Of a stretch of DNA of 64,000 bases, positions 17,451 to 26,045 are shown piece after piece (within the stretch, counting starts at the first letter, position 1; each line of letters begins with the position of its first letter). Position numbers and translations under genes: made by a program. The notes beneath the pieces were generated by a model. It saw only the letters and a list, made by a program, of their open reading frames with translations, made no database searches and had not been told where the DNA came from. The stretch is from an uncultured Oscillospiraceae bacterium (GTDB lineage Bacteria; Bacillota; Clostridia; Oscillospirales; Oscillospiraceae). Location of the stretch: NCBI GenBank assembly GCA_910587645.1, contig CAJUNA010000013.1, forward strand, positions 66,331 through 130,330. The letters are read 5' to 3'.

Positions 17451-18078
17451 GCCCTGAAGCCTCCCATTTTTTCAGAAAACTTATCCGGTGGATGGGGCTT
17501 GGCCCGTATTGATCCAGCATGGCGTAGTGGAGCTTGGTGCCATATCCCTTGTGCTGCGCAAAGTGGTACTGGGGATATTTTTCCGCCATTTCCTCCATGT
17601 AACGGTCCCTGCTGACCTTGGCCAGGATGGATGCGGCGGCGATGCTTGCGCTGCGGCTGTCCCCTTTGATGACAGTCTCATGGGGCGTGACGATGGAAAA
17701 ATGCTTTCCCCGGTCCCGGCTGCCATCAACGAGGGCATAATCCGGCCGCACCGGCAGTGCGTCTATGGCAAGCTGCATGGCCTTTATGCGTGCGCTGAGG
17801 ATGTCGGTAGCATCAATTTCCTCCGCCGTGACAAAAGCCACGGCCCAGGCCTCCGCCTGCGCCCGGATCTGGTCAAACAGCCCGTCCCGGCGCTTGGGCG
17901 TAACCTGCTTGGAGTCGTTAAGATAGGGCAGCTCCAGCCCCTCCGGCAAAATGACCGCCCCGGCGTAAACCGGCCCCGCCAGGGGCCCCGCGCCCGCTTC
18001 ATCGCAGCCGCAGACAACGCGGAAGCCCCGCCCATGGGCGGCCCGTTCCAGCTCCCATGCCGGCAGCGTCTTATCCAT
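17443..18078 (-). CDS. rnhB: Ribonuclease HII
   Basis: RNase HII cuts RNA in RNA/DNA hybrids and removes ribonucleotides misincorporated in DNA. The 211-residue protein contains the family motif VCGCDEAGAGPLAGPV near residue 22 with the catalytic Asp and Glu, YALVDGS near 114 and an ASILAKVSRDRYM segment near 147. The length is normal. It overlaps rbgA upstream by eight bases and yraN downstream by eight bases, so the three genes appear tightly co-translated. Confidence 0.94.
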   Translation of the reverse strand: MDKTLPAWELERAAHGRGFRVVCGCDEAGAGPLAGPVYAGAVILPEGLELPYLNDSKQVTPKRRDGLFDQIRAQAEAWAVAFVTAEEIDATDILSARIKAMQLAIDALPVRPDYALVDGSRDRGKHFSIVTPHETVIKGDSRSASIAAASILAKVSRDRYMEEMAEKYPQYHFAQHKGYGTKLHYAMLDQYGPSPIHRISFLKKWEASGRG

Positions 18079-18955
18079 GGCGCCCCTCCCAATCCTCGGG
18101 CAGCTCCAAGGTGAACCGGCCCAGCTTTCCGCCCCGGAACTCGTCTAGGAGGATGCGCGCCATGCGCCCGGTGTCAATCTCTCCGCCGCGAAGCATAAAT
18201 CCCCGCTTCCGTCCCGCTTTTTCCAGCAGGGCGTAGCCGGACGCGTCCTTGTCCACTTCCATCTTGTACCGTTCCAGCAAGGCCTGGGGGTAATGGGCGC
18301 CCAGGTAGGCCATCAGCCTGCAAGCCAGCTCCTCCAAATCCATAATCTCGTCCTTGACCGCGCCGGTGCAGGCCAGCCGGAATCCCACCTCAGGATCCTC
18401 AAATTTAGGCCACAGCATCCCCGGCGTGTCCAAAAGCTCCAAACTTTGATCCACCGGAACCCACTGCTTGGTACGGGTGACGCCGGGGCGGTCCTCGGCC
18501 TTGGCGGTCTTACGCCGGGCGGCCTGGTTGATAAACGTGGATTTTCCCACATTAGGAATGCCCAGAATCATCACCCGCAGCATCCGGCCGGCCTGCCCCT
18601 TTTCCGCGTAAGCGGCCAGCTTGTCCGCCAGCAGCGTCCGCACAGCAGCGGGGAACTGCCGGGTTCCCTGTCCCTGCTTGGCGTTGGCCTCCAGCACGGC
18701 GAAGCCCCGGCCCCGGAAATAGGCAGCCCATTGCTTCGTTGCGTCCGGATCCGCCAGATCCACCCGGTTGAGGACAATCAGCCGGGGCTTTTCCCTGGTC
18801 AGCTCCTCCACATCCGGATTCCGGCTGGACAAGGGGACCCTGGCGTCTAAAATTTCACATACCGCGTCCATATGCTTGAGCTGATCCGCGATCATCCGCC
18901 GGGTCTTGGTCATATGGCCAGGATACCATTGGATGTTCATAGCACTGTTTTCCAT
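18071..18955 (-). CDS. rbgA: Ribosome biogenesis GTPase RbgA (YlqF)
   Basis: RbgA is a circularly permuted GTPase needed for late assembly of the 50S subunit. The permuted motif order is visible: NRVDLAD (G4) near residue 62 comes before GIPNVGKST (G1/Walker A) near 131, and DTPGM (G3) near 177. The N-terminus IQWYPGHMTKTRRM is a family hallmark. At 294 residues the length is typical. GGGGGG lies four bases before ATG 18955; an alternative ATG six codons inside would begin MNIQWYPGHM. The gene lies between lepB and rnhB. Confidence 0.93.
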   Translation of the reverse strand: MENSAMNIQWYPGHMTKTRRMIADQLKHMDAVCEILDARVPLSSRNPDVEELTREKPRLIVLNRVDLADPDATKQWAAYFRGRGFAVLEANAKQGQGTRQFPAAVRTLLADKLAAYAEKGQAGRMLRVMILGIPNVGKSTFINQAARRKTAKAEDRPGVTRTKQWVPVDQSLELLDTPGMLWPKFEDPEVGFRLACTGAVKDEIMDLEELACRLMAYLGAHYPQALLERYKMEVDKDASGYALLEKAGRKRGFMLRGGEIDTGRMARILLDEFRGGKLGRFTLELPEDWEGRHG

Positions 18956-18966
18956 TGTGCCCCCCG

Positions 18967-19584
18967 TCAGCGGAGCAAGCCCAGGCGGCCCCAGTCAGCT
19001 TTGTCTATCTCCGGTGTCTTGCCGGGGATCAGCAGCAGCAGGGCCTTGCCTTGCAGGTAGCCCTCCTTTACCGGCCCGAGACGGCTGTCCCGGCTGTCGC
19101 TGCTATGGTTGCGGTTGTCGCCCATGACAAACACCTCATCCTCCGCCAGCGTAATGGGGTACTGCAATCCCGTGGCGCTCCAGGTCGGCTCCTTGGCATA
19201 AGGCTCGTCCAGGGCTTCGCCGTCCACATAGACGATCCCCTCCCCAAAGTCAATATCCACCGTCTGCCCCCCCACAGCGATAATACGCTTAACCAGGGTC
19301 TCATTGAGGGGGGATTCGGCGTTGTAATCATTGATGACCACCACGTCCCCGGCCTTAAAGTCGCAGAACATGGCGTTGAGCACCAGAAGCTCATCCCCGG
19401 TATAGAGGGTGTCCTGCATAGAGGGGCCATTGACGCTGATAAGCCGTACCCCAAACGTAAACAGCAGCACAACGCCCACCACCGCAGTCACCAAAGCCTG
19501 GGCCCAGCAGTAGAGCAGGCTTTCCAGCGTCTCCGGCTCCTTTTGCTTCCTGGACGCCGCAGAGCTCTTCATTTCTTCAGCCAT
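18967..19584 (-). CDS. lepB: Type I signal peptidase
   Basis: This enzyme cleaves signal peptides from exported proteins at the outer face of the membrane. One N-terminal membrane segment (ALVTAVVGVVLLFTFGVRL) is followed by the catalytic Ser box NGPSMQDTL, then VKRIIAVGG with the catalytic Lys, and the GDNRNHSSDSRD box. The 205-residue length with a single membrane helix is the Gram-positive SipS-like form. The start at ATG 19584 has AAGGAG nine bases before it; the longer in-frame start at 19647 lacks one. It is the first gene of the lepB-thrC series. Confidence 0.93.
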   Translation of the reverse strand: MAEEMKSSAASRKQKEPETLESLLYCWAQALVTAVVGVVLLFTFGVRLISVNGPSMQDTLYTGDELLVLNAMFCDFKAGDVVVINDYNAESPLNETLVKRIIAVGGQTVDIDFGEGIVYVDGEALDEPYAKEPTWSATGLQYPITLAEDEVFVMGDNRNHSSDSRDSRLGPVKEGYLQGKALLLLIPGKTPEIDKADWGRLGLLR

Positions 19585-19711
19585 GGCAGTTTTCTCCTTT
19601 GTATTGAATCGTTGCCGTTTCATCTTTGCGGGTATAGCATAGCACAATTTTTTATAAATTACAACAAATTAGTTTGCCGCACTTAAAATACCTGCCCCAG
19701 CAAATAGTTAA

Positions 19712-19738
19712 AGGGCGCGGAACTAGGTTCCGCGCCCT
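19712..19738 (-). terminator. Terminator after gcvPB
   Basis: A perfect 12-bp stem, AGGGCGCGGAAC with GTTCCGCGCCCT, has a 3-base loop and a TTTAACTATTT tail on the minus strand, 41 bases after the gcvPB stop. It probably ends the glycine-cleavage operon. Confidence 0.75.
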
Positions 19739-19779
19739 CTCAGCCGATTAAAATATCATCCCATCACAGCGCCGGCCGC

Positions 19780-21207
19780 TCACTCCTCCGTATACCGCAG
19801 CACCGGGTTCCTGGCCGCGCCGACCTCGTCAAGGCGGCGGACCGGGGTCTTCGTGGGGGCGTTGTGGAGGACGTCCGGATCGTTATGGGCCACATCCCAC
19901 AGGTGCAGGAACACGCCGCAGACCTCGTCCATGGTCTCCTGGCTCTCCGTCTCCGTCGGCTCGATCATCAGCGCCTCATGGACGATCAGGGGGAAGTACA
20001 TCGTTGGCGGGTGGATACCGTGATCCAGCAGCCCCTTTGCGATATCCATGGCGGAGCAGCCGGTGGCGTCCTTCAAATCCTGTAGCGTCATCACGAACTC
20101 GTGCATGCACGGCCCCGCATATGCCATGGTATACTTCTCTGACAGCAGCTTCCGCATATAGTTGGCGTTAAGCACCGCGTTCTTCGCTGCCTCAGGGATC
20201 CCCTCACGCCCCAGCGTGAGCACATACGCCAGTGCGCGGACCACCACCAGGAAGTTGCCATAAAAATCCTTCATCCGGCCAATGGAGTGCTCAGGCTTAG
20301 TGAAATGATATCCTTCGCAGTCCTTCACCACCACAGGCCCGGGAAGATACTGCCGCAGGAATTCCTTGCAGCCCACCGCACCGGAGCCGGGGCCGCCGCC
20401 GCCATGGGGCGTAGAGAAGGTTTTGTGCAGATTAAGATGGATCACATCAAACCCCATATCCCCAGGCCGGACTACGCCCATGACCGCGTTCAGATTTGCG
20501 CCGTCATAGTAGCACAGGCCTCCCGCTTCATGGACAATGCGGGTAATTTCCAAAATATTCTTATCAAAAATACCCACTGTATTAGGATTCGTCAGCATCA
20601 GCCCTGCGGTATCAGGCCCCACGGCGGCGCGGAGGGCATCCACATCCACGCACCCGTCCTCACCCGAGGGAATATTCACCACCGAGAACCCCGCCATCAC
20701 GGCGGAAGCCGGGTTTGTGCCGTGGGCGGAATCAGGAACGATAATCTTCGTCCGCGCCGGGCCGTCCCGGTGGGCGTGGTACGCCTTGATCAGCAGCAGC
20801 CCGGTAAATTCCCCGTGGGCCCCGGCAGCGGGCTGGAAGGTCATGCCGTCCATGCCGGTGATCTCGCACAGCAGCTTTTCCGATTCGTGCAGAACCTCCA
20901 AACAGCCCTGAACCGTCTCCTCGGGCTGGAGGGGATGGATCTGGGCAAAGCCGGGCAGCGCGGCCATCTCCTCATTAATCTTGGGGTTGTACTTCATGGT
21001 GCAGGACCCCAAAGGATAAAACCCATCGTTGACGCCGTGGACCCGTTTAGCCAAAGCGGAGTAATGGCGCGTCAGCTCCGTCTCCGAGACATGGGGCAGG
21101 TCCAGCGGCTCCGTGCGGGGATTGGCCAGGGTGACTTCCGGCACATCGCAGGGGGGCATCAGGGTCAAGTGCTGGCCGGGCGCGCCTTTTTCAAAAATCA
21201 ATTTCAT
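19780..21207 (-). CDS. gcvPB: Glycine dehydrogenase (decarboxylating) subunit 2
   Basis: This is the PLP-carrying half of split P-protein, which decarboxylates glycine and passes the aminomethyl group to GcvH. The PLP Lys lies in HLNLHKTFSTPHGGGG near residue 258. The 475-residue length and the KYNPKINEEMA start region are typical of GcvPB. It starts two bases after the gcvPA stop, with AAGGAGGTGTG as its ribosome binding site inside the gcvPA end, so subunits 1 and 2 should be made in step. It is the last gene of the operon. Confidence 0.95.
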   Translation of the reverse strand: MKLIFEKGAPGQHLTLMPPCDVPEVTLANPRTEPLDLPHVSETELTRHYSALAKRVHGVNDGFYPLGSCTMKYNPKINEEMAALPGFAQIHPLQPEETVQGCLEVLHESEKLLCEITGMDGMTFQPAAGAHGEFTGLLLIKAYHAHRDGPARTKIIVPDSAHGTNPASAVMAGFSVVNIPSGEDGCVDVDALRAAVGPDTAGLMLTNPNTVGIFDKNILEITRIVHEAGGLCYYDGANLNAVMGVVRPGDMGFDVIHLNLHKTFSTPHGGGGPGSGAVGCKEFLRQYLPGPVVVKDCEGYHFTKPEHSIGRMKDFYGNFLVVVRALAYVLTLGREGIPEAAKNAVLNANYMRKLLSEKYTMAYAGPCMHEFVMTLQDLKDATGCSAMDIAKGLLDHGIHPPTMYFPLIVHEALMIEPTETESQETMDEVCGVFLHLWDVAHNDPDVLHNAPTKTPVRRLDEVGAARNPVLRYTEE

Positions 21208-21208
21208 C

Positions 21209-22516
21209 TCAGCACACCTCCTTAATGATTGCCACGGCGCGGTCTAATTCCTCCCGGCCCACCAGTTCGGTGACGCACCAGAGAATCCGTCCGCCGCCCA
21301 GGGGCAGCCCGCCCAGGATGTCATGCGCGTCCAAAGCCTTCAGCACCCGGTCAGGGTCGCCGCCCTCGGTAACAAATTCATGGAAATACGCGCCGGAATG
21401 AACCCGCTTTAAGCCAATTTTTTCCAGCTCACCGGCAAAATAATGGGCCTTGGACATGGACAGGACCGCCGCCTGCCGCAAGCCGCCGGCGCCCATCGCG
21501 GACATATACACCCCGGCAATAAAGGCGCACAACGCCTGGTTGGAGCAGATGTTGGAGGATGCCTTTTCCCGGCGGATATGCTGTTCCCGGGCGGTCAGCG
21601 TCAGGACGTAGCCTACATTGCCATCCACATCGTGGGTCTGTCCCACGATACGGCCGGGCAGCTTGCGGAACATAGCCTTATTGGCGGCCATATACCCCAG
21701 GTACGGCCCGCCAAAGGCGGTGTCCAGCCCCAAGGGCTGCGCTTCGCCCACGGCCACATCCGCGCCGCAGGCAGCGGGCGTCTCCATCACAGCCAGCGCG
21801 ATGGGGTTGCAGCCCATAATGTACTTAGCGCCGGCGGCATGGGCGGCTTCCCCGATGGCCTTGGCGTCCTCCAGGTTGCCGTAATAGTTAGGCTGCTGCA
21901 CATACACGCAGGCGGCGTCCGCGCCCAAGGCGGCGCGCAGGGCGTCCAAATCCGTCCGGCCATCCTTCTCAGGAATGACCTCCAGCTCCATGCCGGAGCC
22001 GAAGCAGTACGTTTTCATCGTCTCAATGACCCCCGGCTCCGCGCAGGCGGAGACGAAAGCCCGGTTCCGCTTCCGCTCCCGGCACATTGCCAGCGCCTCG
22101 GCGGCAGCGGTAGCCCCGTCATAAACGGAAGCGTTAGAGACCTCCATACCGGTCAACGCACAGATCATCGTCTGATATTCAAAAATAGACTGCAAGATAC
22201 CCTGGCTGATTTCCGCCTGATAGGGGGTGTAAGCGGTAACCAGCTCCTCACGGCTGGCCACGCTTTTCACCACGGCAGGGATAAAGTGGCGGTACGCGCC
22301 CGCGCCCCGGAGGACGGTGCCATAGACGCGGTTTTTCCGGGCCATGGCAGAGACCTTCTGACGGACGGCCAGTTCGCTTAGCCCCTCGGGCAGGTCAAGC
22401 TGGTCCACAAGCATTTCCTTCGGGACGGCGGCGAACAATTCCTCCACCGTGCCCACGCCAACAGCGTCCAGCATGGATTTTTTCTGAACCTGGGTATTCG
22501 GGACATACGTTCCCAT
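21209..22516 (-). CDS. gcvPA: Glycine dehydrogenase (decarboxylating) subunit 1
   Basis: This is the other half of split P-protein, giving a GcvPA-GcvPB complex that works with GcvH and GcvT. At 435 residues it has the expected PYQAEISQGILQ segment near residue 108, characteristic of the P-protein fold. I choose ATG 22516 (MGTYVPNTQ) with AAAGGA ten bases upstream over TTG 22525. A GC hairpin separates it from gcvH on the minus strand, but no other promoter is obvious, so it remains part of the riboswitch-controlled operon. Confidence 0.94.
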   Translation of the reverse strand: MGTYVPNTQVQKKSMLDAVGVGTVEELFAAVPKEMLVDQLDLPEGLSELAVRQKVSAMARKNRVYGTVLRGAGAYRHFIPAVVKSVASREELVTAYTPYQAEISQGILQSIFEYQTMICALTGMEVSNASVYDGATAAAEALAMCRERKRNRAFVSACAEPGVIETMKTYCFGSGMELEVIPEKDGRTDLDALRAALGADAACVYVQQPNYYGNLEDAKAIGEAAHAAGAKYIMGCNPIALAVMETPAACGADVAVGEAQPLGLDTAFGGPYLGYMAANKAMFRKLPGRIVGQTHDVDGNVGYVLTLTAREQHIRREKASSNICSNQALCAFIAGVYMSAMGAGGLRQAAVLSMSKAHYFAGELEKIGLKRVHSGAYFHEFVTEGGDPDRVLKALDAHDILGGLPLGGGRILWCVTELVGREELDRAVAIIKEVC

Positions 22517-22545
22517 AAGCGTCAATCCTTTCTCAAGAAAAGTAA

Positions 22546-22572
22546 CCGGGGCAGGGCAGCGCCCTGCCCCGG
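22546..22572 (-). terminator. Intra-operon hairpin between gcvH and gcvPA
   Basis: A perfect 12-bp GC stem, CCGGGGCAGGGC with GCCCTGCCCCGG, lies in the 68-base gap between gcvH and gcvPA. Its minus-strand tail, TTACTTTTC, is a poor T-run, so partial termination or mRNA protection to raise GcvH over GcvP is more likely than a full stop. Confidence 0.6.
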
Positions 22573-22584
22573 CATAGGGGATTA

Positions 22585-22959
22585 TTACTTCTGAACGAAA
22601 GCTTCGTACTCGTCAGCGGCCATCAGCTCTCCGAAAGCGGAAATATCCTTGATTTTAGCAATCCAAGCGCCATAGGGATCCTCATTCAAGAGCTGCGGCT
22701 CGTCCTCCAGCACGGCGTTGACCTCCTCGATCACGCCGGTGACAGGGCTCATGACATCGGAGACGGCCTTAACGGACTCCACATCGCAGAAGGATTCCCC
22801 GGCGGTGACTTCATCGCCCTCCTGGGGAAGGTTAATGAAAACCAGGTCGCCCAGCTCGCTCTGGGCAAAGTCGGTAATGCCCACCAGGGCGGTGGTCTCA
22901 TCGATGGTCTTGACCCACTCGTGATCCTTGGAATACTTCAGTTCAGCGGGGAAATTCAT
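22585..22959 (-). CDS. gcvH: Glycine cleavage system H protein
   Basis: GcvH carries the lipoyl arm that shuttles the aminomethyl group between the P, T and L proteins. At 124 residues it has the usual size, and FCDVESVKAVSDV holds the lipoylated Lys. The start at ATG 22959 (MNFPAELKYS) has AAGGAGG nine bases upstream; the longer upstream frame has no site. No lipoate ligase or dihydrolipoyl dehydrogenase gene is nearby, so lipoylation and the L protein must be supplied from elsewhere. Confidence 0.96.
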   Translation of the reverse strand: MNFPAELKYSKDHEWVKTIDETTALVGITDFAQSELGDLVFINLPQEGDEVTAGESFCDVESVKAVSDVMSPVTGVIEEVNAVLEDEPQLLNEDPYGAWIAKIKDISAFGELMAADEYEAFVQK

Positions 22960-23014
22960 AGTTGGTTCCTCCTTAAAAAATGTTATTGAAATGAATCTTC
23001 GCGCAGAAAGCGCG

Positions 23015-25663
23015 TCAAATCCCAGACTTCTTGGCAAGCTCGTTAAGGGCGTCCAGAACCTGCCCCTCGGTGAAGCAATACTTCATCTCGGTATAGCCCT
23101 GGCGGAGCTTGGCAATATCCTCCTTGACCTCCTTGCCCCGCAGGATGCAGTCCGCCATGATCTGTGCCAGCTTGTCAAACTCGGCAGGCCCGAACCCAAA
23201 GCGCGTCATTTCATTCACGCCCATCCGGAGCGCGCCGGAAGCGGTAAACCCTTCCTCCTCGGGGGTCGCCTGGTAGTTGCAGATAATGCTGTTGCGCTCC
23301 AGCCGCATCGCCACATCCGGCCCGGTGCCGTAACCTACATTGACGATGACCTGATGGGTTTCGGTGTAATCGTTGGCGGGATCGCCGGCCACATCCAGCC
23401 CCGCCGCCTTCAAGCTCTTGGCAAAGCTCTTGGCGTTGTTCACCACGGCCTTCTGGTACTCGTCCTTGAACTGGTTCATCTCATACGCCGCCATCAGCAG
23501 GCCAAGCTGGGTGCCCAGATGGTGGTTGGAGACGCTGCCCGGGAAGGCGCGGGTTTCAATGGTCTCCCAAAGGCCGTATTTCAGCTCGCCCTTTTTATAG
23601 TTCACGCCCACAATACCACGCTGCGGGCCGAAGAATGTCTTATGGGTAGAGCCGGTCACGATCTCCGCCCCCTCCTGGAAGGGCTTCTGGAAGTAGTCGC
23701 CGATGAGGCCCAGGACGTGGGCCATATCGTACATAATCGTAGTTTGCAGCCCCATTTCGTCCACATATTTCCGGATGGCGGCCACAGGCTCCTTGTGGAG
23801 CACCATGCTCTTACCGAAGATGATGAACTCGGGCCGGTACTGGTCAATAGCCTTTTTCGTCTCTTCCACATCAATCTTGTAGATATTATCCTTAAGGACG
23901 GGGAAGTTCACCAGCGCGGGGCGCTCGGTGACAGGGTCGATGGCAATATAATCATGAAGCGCCCCCATAGGCTGGGCGGAAAGGTGGCCGCCCTTAATGA
24001 TATGGTTGTTCATGATATACCCCAGCCGCTGGGGATCCTGCTTGCGGTTGAGCCTGTTTTTCCAGTCCATCAGCGCGGAGAATACGCAGGTGTTGGACAT
24101 CTGGCCGCTGATGCACCGGGTCTCCGCCTCGGCGCAGCCCATAAAGGCCTTCATTTCCTCCACCAAAAGCTGCTCCACCTCATCGATAAACCCGGTGCCC
24201 TGATAATAGAACACGTCCGCGTCATAAAAGCTCTTGACCTTCTTGTGCTCCGCATAGCGGAAGGAGGGGTCGCTGGCGCACAGCAGCCGCACCGCACGGG
24301 AGGGCGTCATTTCAGAGGGAATCAGGTTCACGCACTGCTCCTGCCGCCACACATGGTTCTCGATAGCCCGGCCAATCAGCTCCAGGGCCTTGGGCGCACG
24401 GTCGCCGGACGCCGCGGCGCCTTCCTCCTCATCGGGGCGGTAGATGATAGGCCGTGCAAAAGGCGGCGCGTCCACCCGCATATGGTACGGCGGGATGACA
24501 GCCTTCAGCTTCCGCCCGCGCACATCGATCCGCACCTCATCGTCCTCCAGGGTGTCACTGTCCACGAGGGCAAGGCCAATAGACCGCTTGGCGGCCTCGT
24601 CCAGGATCACGGTCTGCAAGCCCTCGCCCTCATGGCGGTAGTAGGGAACCATCGTGCCGCTGGTAACGTAACCGATGTGCTTATCACCCTTATAAACCGG
24701 CATCCCGGCCCGCATAACGCCCTTGTCCAGCAGGGTAACCGGCATAACCCGCCGGGGCAGGTCCGCCAAATCGGAGAAGTCCCGGTTCTGGATGCGCTTG
24801 AATGCCTCATACTGCTTTGCCAGAGGCTCCCGGCCGATAAAATCGCCCTTTTGCCCGGAAAAGCTGACGGCGAACTTCGCCAGGGGTACAGCGAAAACCG
24901 GGATTTCCTTCCCCTCGGGGTCATCGCCCATCTCATGCCCATACAGCGGCAGGCAGGCTTCCAGGCGGCAGGTGTCCCGCGCGCCTAAACCGGCGGGCCT
25001 GGCCCCCAGCTCCACAAGCCGGTTCCACAGCCACTCCGCCGCCCCGCTCTCGATGTAGACCTCATAGCCGATCGGCTCGCCGGTGTAGCCGGTCTTAGCC
25101 ACCCGCACGGTGCGCCCCTCGAACTGGAGGGTGTTCAGCGCGTTCTTCACCGGCTCGGTAATGGCTTCACCGCCGGAGAGGGCCTGCAAGACCTCCTTCG
25201 CCTTAGGGCCTTGGACGGCGATGGCGGCCCATTCGCCGGTAATCACGGTCATTTTCGCGTCATAATTCTTAATCTGCGCCTGGAGGTGGGCCAAATCCTT
25301 GTCGGTGTTCGCCGCGTTGACCACCAGCAGATAGCGGTCTTCCTCGAAGCGGTAGAGGTACGCATCGTCCACCGCGCCGCCATTTTCATTGGGGATAATG
25401 GCATACTGGGCCTGATTGAGGTCCAGGGCCATCACGTTGCTGGAAAGCACATGCTGGAGGAAAGGCACCATCTCCGGGCCTTCCACCAGGATCCGCCCCA
25501 TATGGGACACGTCGAAGAGGCTGCACGCGTGGCGGGTATAGAGGTGTTCCGCCACAATGTCTGAAGGATACTTGATCGGCATTTCCCATCCGCCGAAATC
25601 CACCATCGTTGCTCCCGCCGCCACATGGAGGCTGTAAAGCTGTGTGCGCTTAAGTTCACTCAT
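23015..25663 (-). CDS. gcvT: Fused aminomethyltransferase (GcvT) and serine hydroxymethyltransferase-like (GlyA) protein
   Basis: This 882-residue protein has two complete enzymes in one chain. Residues 1-400 are GcvT, which moves the methylene group from GcvH to tetrahydrofolate: FGGWEMPI near 24, FDVSHMG near 50 and GLGARDTCRLEACLPL near 225 are hallmarks. A short linker with EEEGAAASGD (412-421) follows. Residues 423-882 resemble GlyA, which uses methylene-THF and glycine to make serine; the PLP Lys is in GSTHKTFFGP near 675. The GlyA part is divergent and longer than usual: the common QPHSGSQAN-type box reads CISGQMSNTC. AGGAGG precedes the ATG. Fusion would channel methylene-THF from glycine cleavage into serine. 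Confidence 0.9.
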   Translation of the reverse strand: MSELKRTQLYSLHVAAGATMVDFGGWEMPIKYPSDIVAEHLYTRHACSLFDVSHMGRILVEGPEMVPFLQHVLSSNVMALDLNQAQYAIIPNENGGAVDDAYLYRFEEDRYLLVVNAANTDKDLAHLQAQIKNYDAKMTVITGEWAAIAVQGPKAKEVLQALSGGEAITEPVKNALNTLQFEGRTVRVAKTGYTGEPIGYEVYIESGAAEWLWNRLVELGARPAGLGARDTCRLEACLPLYGHEMGDDPEGKEIPVFAVPLAKFAVSFSGQKGDFIGREPLAKQYEAFKRIQNRDFSDLADLPRRVMPVTLLDKGVMRAGMPVYKGDKHIGYVTSGTMVPYYRHEGEGLQTVILDEAAKRSIGLALVDSDTLEDDEVRIDVRGRKLKAVIPPYHMRVDAPPFARPIIYRPDEEEGAAASGDRAPKALELIGRAIENHVWRQEQCVNLIPSEMTPSRAVRLLCASDPSFRYAEHKKVKSFYDADVFYYQGTGFIDEVEQLLVEEMKAFMGCAEAETRCISGQMSNTCVFSALMDWKNRLNRKQDPQRLGYIMNNHIIKGGHLSAQPMGALHDYIAIDPVTERPALVNFPVLKDNIYKIDVEETKKAIDQYRPEFIIFGKSMVLHKEPVAAIRKYVDEMGLQTTIMYDMAHVLGLIGDYFQKPFQEGAEIVTGSTHKTFFGPQRGIVGVNYKKGELKYGLWETIETRAFPGSVSNHHLGTQLGLLMAAYEMNQFKDEYQKAVVNNAKSFAKSLKAAGLDVAGDPANDYTETHQVIVNVGYGTGPDVAMRLERNSIICNYQATPEEEGFTASGALRMGVNEMTRFGFGPAEFDKLAQIMADCILRGKEVKEDIAKLRQGYTEMKYCFTEGQVLDALNELAKKSGI

Positions 25664-25706
25664 GATAGCTGTCCTCCTAAAAAAATTTGGATGTCGAAAA
25701 AAAGAA

Positions 25707-25747
25707 CAAAAAAACAGGGGCGCAACAAATCCTTGCTGCGCCTCTGT
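25707..25747 (-). terminator. Riboswitch expression-platform terminator
   Basis: A 15-bp stem (25714-25728 with 25733-25747; one mismatch and one wobble) with a 4-base loop is followed on the minus strand by seven Ts. It lies between the glycine riboswitch and the gcvT-glyA start. Its 5' arm (ACAGAGG) overlaps the 3' strand of the second aptamer's closing stem, so ligand binding would hinder it. Confidence 0.8.
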
Positions 25748-25930
25748 TACTTAACCTGAGAGATTCTCGCCCCCGCGGGAAGCGGCGGACGGTTGCCCCG
25801 TCGGCGCGCCGCAGCGGATTGTTGCGGCGCTTTCCAGATTTCGTCCCGATCCAGTCCCTTGTACCTGAGAGAGTGTGGCGTTGCTCCTTCGGCGCCGCGC
25901 CGGGTGGGCGCGGTCTCTCCTGGATCGATC
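25738..25930 (-). promoter_or_regulatory. Tandem glycine riboswitch upstream of gcvT-glyA
   Basis: Two glycine aptamers can be read on the minus strand. Aptamer 1 opens CAGGAGAGACC and shows GCCGAAGGAGCAA, then CTCTCTCAGGTACAAGGGAC. Aptamer 2 shows the GCCGACGGGGCAACC segment, then ATCTCTCAGGTTAAG. These GCCGA(A/C)GG(A/G)GCAA and CTCTCAGG blocks are the conserved core of the family. It sits directly before the operon it should control. The terminator that overlaps the end of aptamer 2 suggests an ON switch: glycine bound, terminator blocked, cleavage genes expressed. Confidence 0.92.
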
Positions 25931-26045
25931 ATCCGCGTATGTGATTGTCGCGTACTCCTATTTATAAAATACCAGCCCGCAGCCCATCTGTCAACGGGAA
26001 ATTGAAAAAAGGGCAGGGAAAATTCCGCCGCCGTCCAGCGCATGC

